The notes below the pieces were generated by a model that had not been told where the DNA came from, searched no databases, and worked only from the letters and a program-made list of their open reading frames with translations. 64,000 nt of DNA, taken from CAYFRC01 sp050946115. Lineage in GTDB: Bacteria > Bacillota > Clostridia > Christensenellales > Aristaeellaceae. This document shows, in pieces, positions 58,140 through 64,000 of this stretch. The position numbers and the translations under genes are program-made. How positions within the stretch are numbered: the stretch's first letter is position 1; every line of letters starts with the position of its first letter. Location: contig JBMNUF010000004.1 of NCBI GenBank assembly GCA_050946115.1, positions 1 to 64,000 on the forward strand. The letters are read 5' to 3'.

Positions 58140-58282
58140 GAAAAATCCCCTCCCAAAGTTCCGTTTTCTCTATTCTATACGCCGAATACGAAAAACGCAA
58201 GCACATTTCGCGATTGATTGTGCTGCATTTTTGTGGTATATGTGATATAATAAATAAAATACATCGTTCGGAGGCGATGCGC

Positions 58283-59041
58283 ATGAGACAGCATTTGGAT
58301 ACGATCCCCGTATGGGACGCATTTAAGGAGAATTCGGAATGTCCCCTCTGCTCCATCAGGGAAAAAAACGAGGCCGCCTATGTGGACAATTTTCTCGGCG
58401 GCAGCGTCATGGAGCCGGCAACGCGCATTGAGGTAAACAGGAAGGGCTTTTGCGAAAGGCACCTGCGGCATCTCTTTAACGCGGGGAATCGGCTGGGGCT
58501 CGCGCTCATGGCGCACACGCACCTGAAGGACAGCATGGAGCGGATCGAAAAGAACGCGGAAAAGCTCGCCGCGGCGGCGGCGACGGAGGGCGCGAAGTCG
58601 TTCCCGCAGCGCGCGGTCGGCAGGCTCACGCGAAAGCCCGCCGAGACGCGGACACCCTCGGAGGAGGCACTCGCCATTTCGGAAAGCTGCATCCTCTGCG
58701 ATCGGCTGAACAACACCATGGAGCGGTACGCGCTGACGATTTTGTATATGTATAAGCACGAAGCGCCGTTTAAGGCGGCATTCGGGGCGTGCAAGGGGTT
58801 TTGCCTGCCGCACTACGCGCAGCTCGCGCACCTCGCGCCGAAGGAGCTTTCGGGGAAGGACCTTCAGGGGTTCCTGGAAGTGCTGATACGCATCGAGCGG
58901 GAGAACCTCAGCCGCATAGAACAGGAGATAGACTGGTTCACGCAGAAATTCGACTACAAGAACAGGGACAAGCCGTGGGGCGATTCCGCGGACGCGCTGG
59001 AGCGCACCGTCGGAAAGCTGCGCGGCAAGATGACAAAATAA
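58283..59041 (+). CDS. DUF6062 family Cys-rich protein
   Basis: A 252-residue cytoplasmic, largely helical protein. Two similar halves each carry a CxxC pair and a Cys-x2-His pair: CPLC then GFCERHLRHL, and CILC then GFCLPHYAQL. This looks like a duplicated metal-binding unit. No enzymatic motif is visible. The ATG at 58283 has CGGAGG eight bases upstream; the ATG at 58277 is too close. TATAAT at 58246-58251 provides a -10 box. Function unknown. Confidence 0.8.
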   Translation: MRQHLDTIPVWDAFKENSECPLCSIREKNEAAYVDNFLGGSVMEPATRIEVNRKGFCERHLRHLFNAGNRLGLALMAHTHLKDSMERIEKNAEKLAAAAATEGAKSFPQRAVGRLTRKPAETRTPSEEALAISESCILCDRLNNTMERYALTILYMYKHEAPFKAAFGACKGFCLPHYAQLAHLAPKELSGKDLQGFLEVLIRIERENLSRIEQEIDWFTQKFDYKNRDKPWGDSADALERTVGKLRGKMTK

Positions 59042-59046
59042 GAACA

Positions 59047-59085
59047 CGCCGTATGTGCCGAAACCTTGGCACATACGGCGCACTT
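59047..59085. terminator. Bidirectional terminator
   Basis: A 13-bp stem (59047-59059 with 59068-59080) followed by CACTTTTT separates the DUF6062 gene from convergent gpmI. Confidence 0.85.
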
Positions 59086-59094
59086 TTTGGGAGA

Positions 59095-60632
59095 TTATTC
59101 TGCGATGAGCGACTTGCCCGTCATTTCCTCGGGCTGTTCGAGCCGCATGAGCTGAAGCAGCGTCGGCGCGAGATCCGCGAGGCGCCCGCCCGCGCGGAGG
59201 GCGTATTTGGGATGTGCGGGGTCCACGAGGATGACCGGCACGTGGAACGTGGTGTGCGCGGTGAAGGGTTCGCCGGTCTCGGGGTCTACCATCTGGTCGG
59301 CGTTGCCGTGGTCGGCGGTGATGATTGCCTTGCCGCCGCGTTCGACGACCGCATCGACGACGCGGCCGACGCAAGCGTCCACGACCTTTACCGCCTCGAC
59401 CGCCGCATCCATGACGCCGGTGTGCCCGACCATGTCGCAGTTGGCGAAGTTCAGGATCATGAGGTCGTATTTGCCGCTCTTGATGCGCGCGACGGCTTCA
59501 TCCGCTACCTCGGGCGCGCTCATGCACGGCTGCAAATCGTAGGTTGCGACCTTGGGGGAGGGGATGAGCGCGCGATCCTCGTTGGGATTGGGCGCTTCCA
59601 CGCCGCCGTTGAAGAAGAACGTGACGTGCGCGTATTTTTCGGTCTCCGCGATGCGAAGCTGCGTGAGTCCCTTTTGGGAGATGTATTCGCCCAAGGTGTT
59701 TTCGAGCGTCTGCGGCTTGAACGCGACCTCGAGGTTTTCAAACGTCGCGTCGTACTGCGTCATGGAGACGTAGGCGACCTTTTTGTAGCCGCCGAGCCGC
59801 TCGAAGGCATCGAAATCCGGCTCGATGAGCGCGCGCGTGATTTCCCGCGCGCGGTCGGGGCGGAAATTTGCGAAGATGACGGCGTCTCCCGCCTCGATGG
59901 TCGCGGTGGGCTTGCCGTCCTTCAGGACGACGGTGGGCTTTACGAATTCGTCCGTCACGCCCGCGTCATAGGAGTTTTGCATGGCGTCCGGCGCGGACGG
60001 GGCGGTTTCGCCCACGCCCATGAGCGCCTCATAGCCCTTCTGCACGCGCTCCCAGCGCCTGTCGCGGTCCATAGACCAGTAGCGCCCCGCGACGGAGGCG
60101 ATTTTGCCGCTCTGCATTTCGCACATTTTTTCTTCCAACTGCAGGATATAGTCCTTGCCGCTGGAGGGGGGCACGTCGCGTCCGTCCATAAAGCAGTGGA
60201 CGAAGCACTTATCCGCCATGCCCATGTCCTTGCAGAGCCTGATAAGGGCGTAGATGTGCTCCAGATGGCTGTGTACGCCGCCGTCGGAGCAGAGCCCCAT
60301 GATGTGCACCTTGCCGCCGTTTTCCTTCGCGGAGCGGATGGCGTTCAAAAACGCCGCGTTCTCGAAGAAATCCCCGTCGCGGATGGATTTTGTGATGCGC
60401 GTAAACTCCTGATACACGATGCGCCCCGCGCCGATGTTCAGGTGACCGACCTCGCTGTTGCCCATCTGCCCGTCGGGAAGCCCGACGTCCATGCCCGATG
60501 CGCCGATGGTCGTATAGGAATAGGCGGCCTTAAACCTGTCCAAATTGGGGGTGCCGGCTTTATGGATCGCGTTGCCTTCGGTCGCGGGGTTCACGCCGAA
60601 GCCGTCCATGATGATCAGCGCCGTGATGCTCA

Positions 60633-60633
<1 letters not shown>
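59095..60633 (-). CDS. gpmI: 2,3-bisphosphoglycerate-independent phosphoglycerate mutase
   Basis: A 512-residue Mn-dependent alkaline-phosphatase-superfamily enzyme converting 3- to 2-phosphoglycerate. Asp10 lies in IIMDGFG, the nucleophile Ser60 in GQMGNSEVGHLNIG, and late metal ligands in NCDMVGHTG and TADHGNADQM. The start is ATG at 60633, overlapping the tpiA stop as TGATG; longer in-frame extensions run into tpiA. It is the third gene of the leftward pgk-tpiA-gpmI unit. Confidence 0.97.
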
Positions 60634-61379
<746 letters not shown>

Positions 61380-61403
61380 AAAATTATCCTCCTCATAAAT
61401 AGG

Positions 61404-61427
61404 CGCTGGGCGGCGCGCCGCCCAGCG
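61404..61427. repeat. 24-bp perfect palindrome between pgk and tpiA
   Basis: Twelve bases (61404-61415) are exactly the reverse complement of the next twelve (61416-61427), all GC-rich. It lacks a T-tract, so it may be an RNA processing or stabilising hairpin within the glycolytic transcript. Confidence 0.75.
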
Positions 61428-61441
61428 TACTGTAATCAGAA

Positions 61442-62626
61442 TTACTTGTCGTCGAGCGCTGCGACGCCGGGGAGCACCTTGCCCTCGAGGAATTCGAGGG
61501 ACGCGCCGCCGCCGGTGGAGATGTGGGTCATCTTATCGGCATAGCCCATCTGCGTGACGGCCGCCGCGGAGTCGCCGCCGCCGATGATGGTCACGGCATC
61601 GGTGTTTGCCATCGCCTCCGCGATCGCCTTGGTGCCGACCGCGAAGTTGGGCATTTCGAAGCAGCCCATCGGGCCGTTCCAAACGATGGTCTTCGCCTTG
61701 CGGATTTCCTCGGAGAAGAGCGCAATCGTCTTCGGTCCGATGTCCAGGCCCTCGAAATCGTCTGGGATTTCGCTGGAATGGACGGTGATGCGCATGCAGT
61801 CGTTGGAGAAGCTGTCGCCCGCCTCGTTGTCTACGGGCAGAAGGAGCTTGACGCCCTTCTTCTCCGCCTTTTCCAGCAGCTCCAGCGCGAGGCCCACGCG
61901 CTCGTCGTCCACGAGGGACCTGCCGATGCGGCCGCCGCGCGCCTTCTGGAAGGTATACGCCATGCCGCCGCCGATGAGCAGCACGTCCACGATGTCGAGC
62001 AGGTTCGTGATGACGCCGATCTTGTCCTTGACCTTCGCGCCGCCCAGGATCGCGACGAACGGGCGCTCGGGGTTGGAGATCGCCTTGCCCATGACATCGA
62101 GCTCCTTGCCGATCAAGAAGCCCGCGACGGCGGGCAGATATGCTGCGATGCCCGCGGTGGATGCATGCGCGCGGTGCACGGTTCCGAACGCGTCGGAGAC
62201 GTAGATTTCCGCAAGGGAGGCGAGCTGCTTGGCGAACTCGGGGTCGTTCTTCTCCTCTTCGGGCATGAAGCGCACGTTCTCCAGGAGGATCGCGCGGCCG
62301 GGCTTCACTTCGGCGGCGAGCTTTTTCGCATCTTCGCCGATGACGTCCTTGGCGAGTACGACCTCAAACCCGAGCTTTTCGGAGAGGCTCTTCGCGACGG
62401 GCGCGAGGGAATACTTCATGTTGAATTCGCCCTTGGGGCGGCCCAAGTGGGAGCACAGGATCAGCGCGGCACCCTGATCCAAGAGATATTTGATGGTCGG
62501 GAGCGCTGCGTCGATGCGCGTCTCGTCGGTAATGTTTTTGTTCTCGTCCAGCGGCACGTTGAAATCGCACCGGACAAATACCTTCTTGCCCTTGACATCG
62601 ATGTCTCGAATGGTCTTCTTATTCAT
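61442..62626 (-). CDS. pgk: Phosphoglycerate kinase
   Basis: A 394-residue monomeric kinase making ATP from 1,3-bisphosphoglycerate. VFVRCDFNVPLDENK begins the substrate domain, with CSHLGRPKGE after it. The hinge and nucleotide domain show ILGGAKVKDKIGVI and GGGDSAAAV. The ATG at 62626 has GAGGAG eight bases upstream. It is the first gene of the unit; gapA, the usual first gene, is not here. Confidence 0.97.
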   Translation of the reverse strand: MNKKTIRDIDVKGKKVFVRCDFNVPLDENKNITDETRIDAALPTIKYLLDQGAALILCSHLGRPKGEFNMKYSLAPVAKSLSEKLGFEVVLAKDVIGEDAKKLAAEVKPGRAILLENVRFMPEEEKNDPEFAKQLASLAEIYVSDAFGTVHRAHASTAGIAAYLPAVAGFLIGKELDVMGKAISNPERPFVAILGGAKVKDKIGVITNLLDIVDVLLIGGGMAYTFQKARGGRIGRSLVDDERVGLALELLEKAEKKGVKLLLPVDNEAGDSFSNDCMRITVHSSEIPDDFEGLDIGPKTIALFSEEIRKAKTIVWNGPMGCFEMPNFAVGTKAIAEAMANTDAVTIIGGGDSAAAVTQMGYADKMTHISTGGGASLEFLEGKVLPGVAALDDK

Positions 62627-62687
62627 GTGGCACACTCCTCTTGATCGATTTCCGCAGAAACGCAAAAATTGTCGCTCCTACGGGAAT

Positions 62688-62716
62688 AATATACAGCAAC
62701 AATGTTAATCTGTCCA
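62688..62716 (-). promoter_or_regulatory. Putative sigma-A promoter for pgk-tpiA-gpmI
   Basis: Minus-strand TGGACA, a 17-base spacer and TATATT, 62 bases before pgk. Confidence 0.65.
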
Positions 62717-62825
62717 GCGATTCTCTTTATTTGACGGGAGAATGCTGGATATTTAACGTTTCGGCTGGTATGATTGTCATACACAGAATCGATCGGGTAC
62801 CCCGTAAAAAGATTCCGGAGGAAAA

Positions 62826-63653
62826 ATGAACATCGTAGAAGTCAAAAACGTATCCTACAGCTATCCGGGCGCACAGGCGCGCGCGGTAAACAATGTAAGC
62901 TTTGAGGTAAAAAAAGGCGAATTTGTCGCGATCGTCGGGCACAACGGCAGCGGAAAATCGACGGTTGCGCGCATGCTCAATATGCTGATCGTGCCGGACG
63001 AGGGCGAGATAACGATCGCGGGAATCCGAACGGGTTCGGAAGAAGCGGGCTGGGACGTGCGAAAAAAATGCGGCATGGTCTTTCAGAATCCCGATAACCA
63101 GCTCGTCGCGACGGTCGTGGAGGAGGACGTGGCGTTCGGGTTGGAAAACCTCGCGCTGCCGCCGCAGGAAATCCGGCGCCGCGTGGCGGACGCCTTAGCG
63201 GTCGTCGGCATGACGGACTTTGCCGACCAGCAGCCGTATATGCTCTCGGGCGGGCAGAAGCAGCGCATCGCGATCGCGGGCGTCATCGCGATGCGGCCGG
63301 AGATCATCGTGTTCGACGAGGCGACGGCGATGCTCGACCCTTCGGGGCAAAAGAGCATCATGGACATCGCGCTGAAGCTCAACCGCGATGAGGGCATTAC
63401 CGTCCTATGGATCACGCATTTTATGGAGGAAGCGACGCGCGCGGATCGGATCCTCGCGATGGACGACGGCGCGATCCGCCTGACGGGCGCCCCGAAGGAT
63501 TTTTTCCGGCAGGTCGATCTGATTCGGGATATAGGGCTCGACCTCCCCGAAATGGCAAAGCTCGCCCTGCTTCTCCGAGAAAAGGGCATAGACCTTCCGG
63601 ACGCGATCCTGTCCGTGGATGAAATGGCGGTGGCTGTATGCCGATTGAAATAA
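62826..63653 (+). CDS. ecfA1: Energy-coupling factor transporter ATPase EcfA1
   Basis: A 275-residue ABC ATPase of an ECF vitamin transporter. Walker A GHNGSGKS is at 38-45, the Q-loop GMVFQNPDNQLVATVVEEDV is the diagnostic EcfA1 stretch, the signature is LSGGQKQR, and Walker B IIVFDEATAMLDPSG. The C-terminal extension mediates dimerisation with EcfA2. The ATG at 62826 follows GGAGG. The ecfA2 start overlaps its end by 16 bp. The substrate-specific S component is not in the window, so a shared group II module is likely. Confidence 0.95.
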   Translation: MNIVEVKNVSYSYPGAQARAVNNVSFEVKKGEFVAIVGHNGSGKSTVARMLNMLIVPDEGEITIAGIRTGSEEAGWDVRKKCGMVFQNPDNQLVATVVEEDVAFGLENLALPPQEIRRRVADALAVVGMTDFADQQPYMLSGGQKQRIAIAGVIAMRPEIIVFDEATAMLDPSGQKSIMDIALKLNRDEGITVLWITHFMEEATRADRILAMDDGAIRLTGAPKDFFRQVDLIRDIGLDLPEMAKLALLLREKGIDLPDAILSVDEMAVAVCRLK

Positions 63654-64000
63654 AAAACCTCACCCACACCTATATGGCGGGCAGCCCCTTTCAGGCGACG
63701 GCGATACGCGATGTTTTGCTTTCCGTGCGCGACGGGGAATTTATCGGGCTCATCGGTCACACGGGGAGCGGGAAATCCACGCTCATCCAGCACATGAACG
63801 CGCTGCTTTTGCCGACGAAGGGGAGCGTGCTCGTCTACGGCATGGACATCGCCGAAAAAGCGAACCATAGGGACATCCGCCGCAAGGTGGGGCTCGTGTT
63901 TCAGTACCCCGAGCACCAGCTTTTCGAGGAGACCGTTTTGAAGGACATCGCGTTCGGCCCCAAGAACATCGGGCTGTCGGAGGAAGAAGCGCTGCAAAGG
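63638..64000 (+). CDS. ecfA2: Energy-coupling factor transporter ATPase EcfA2 (5' part, cut by window edge)
   Basis: The first 121 codons of the second ECF ATPase. From the ATG at 63638 the protein begins MPIEIKNLTHTYMAGSPF. Walker A GHTGSGKS and the Q-loop VFQYPEHQLFEETV follow; the last is the diagnostic EcfA2 motif. It overlaps ecfA1 by 16 bp, so translation is coupled. The signature, Walker B and the likely following ecfT gene lie beyond the window. Confidence 0.93.
   Translation, partial: MPIEIKNLTHTYMAGSPFQATAIRDVLLSVRDGEFIGLIGHTGSGKSTLIQHMNALLLPTKGSVLVYGMDIAEKANHRDIRRKVGLVFQYPEHQLFEETVLKDIAFGPKNIGLSEEEALQR

Overview
The window is a GC-rich (about 60% by eye) bacterial chromosome segment starting at the 3' end of an rRNA operon. 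The gene set points to an anaerobic Bacillota/Clostridia lineage: a T-box riboswitch, an NfnAB-type flavoprotein pair, AddB, an ECF transporter, TSCPD and DUF6062 proteins, a VanZ-like protein, and strong AGGAGG ribosome binding sites with consensus sigma-A promoters. A Christensenellales-like member would fit, but that is only inference.

Layout. 1-6410: 5S rRNA, then a leftward block of EF-P, an M24 aminopeptidase, AddB and an orphan URO-D family enzyme. 6586-11681: leftward genes for a MacB-type ABC exporter (permease and ATPase) wrapped around a large membrane-anchored surface protein, and a Bax-inhibitor-1-like membrane protein. 11907-14750: tRNA-Gln and tRNA-Glu, followed by a lower-GC accessory module (MATE pump, IS5-type transposase remnant, VanZ-like protein) bracketed by two hairpins sharing a 14-bp direct repeat. 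14771-19193: an accessory locus with a NACHT STAND ATPase (candidate antiphage protein) divergent from an unknown gene and an intact orphan phage terminase large subunit, plus a possible small-subunit-like gene. No other phage genes are visible. 19349-22191: ManA, a coiled-coil protein and a Fic protein. 22345-28693: riboflavin kinase domain protein, esterase, RNase HII, YraN and a 1281-residue double GT-C glycosyltransferase. 28835-33026: argCJBD arginine operon. 33080-35406: hydroxyacid dehydrogenase and AsnRS. 35914-41507: Ppk1, a DprA-like protein, YbaB, RecR, a TraX-like protein and an exported protein. 41572-45259: flavin reductase, a zinc-ribbon protein broken by a frameshift, a TSCPD protein, a CE15-type esterase and a hemolysin III family protein. 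45330-48669: a T-box (apparent Tyr specifier) leading an aminotransferase-tyrS-yigZ operon. 48733-51995: IlvE, RluA-type synthase, HAD phosphatase, TrmL. 52062-55372: Hsp20, ArgRS, a xylose-isomerase-like protein. 55451-58139: NfnB/NfnA-like pair and RpiB. 58283-62626: DUF6062 protein, then the leftward glycolytic operon pgk-tpiA-gpmI. 62826-64000: EcfA1 and the start of EcfA2, cut by the window edge.

Most of the window is housekeeping. The parts most worth following up are the NACHT/terminase locus, the module beside tRNA-Glu, the antisense promoter layout around the TSCPD and CE15 genes, the double glycosyltransferase, and the AddB that has lost its P-loop.
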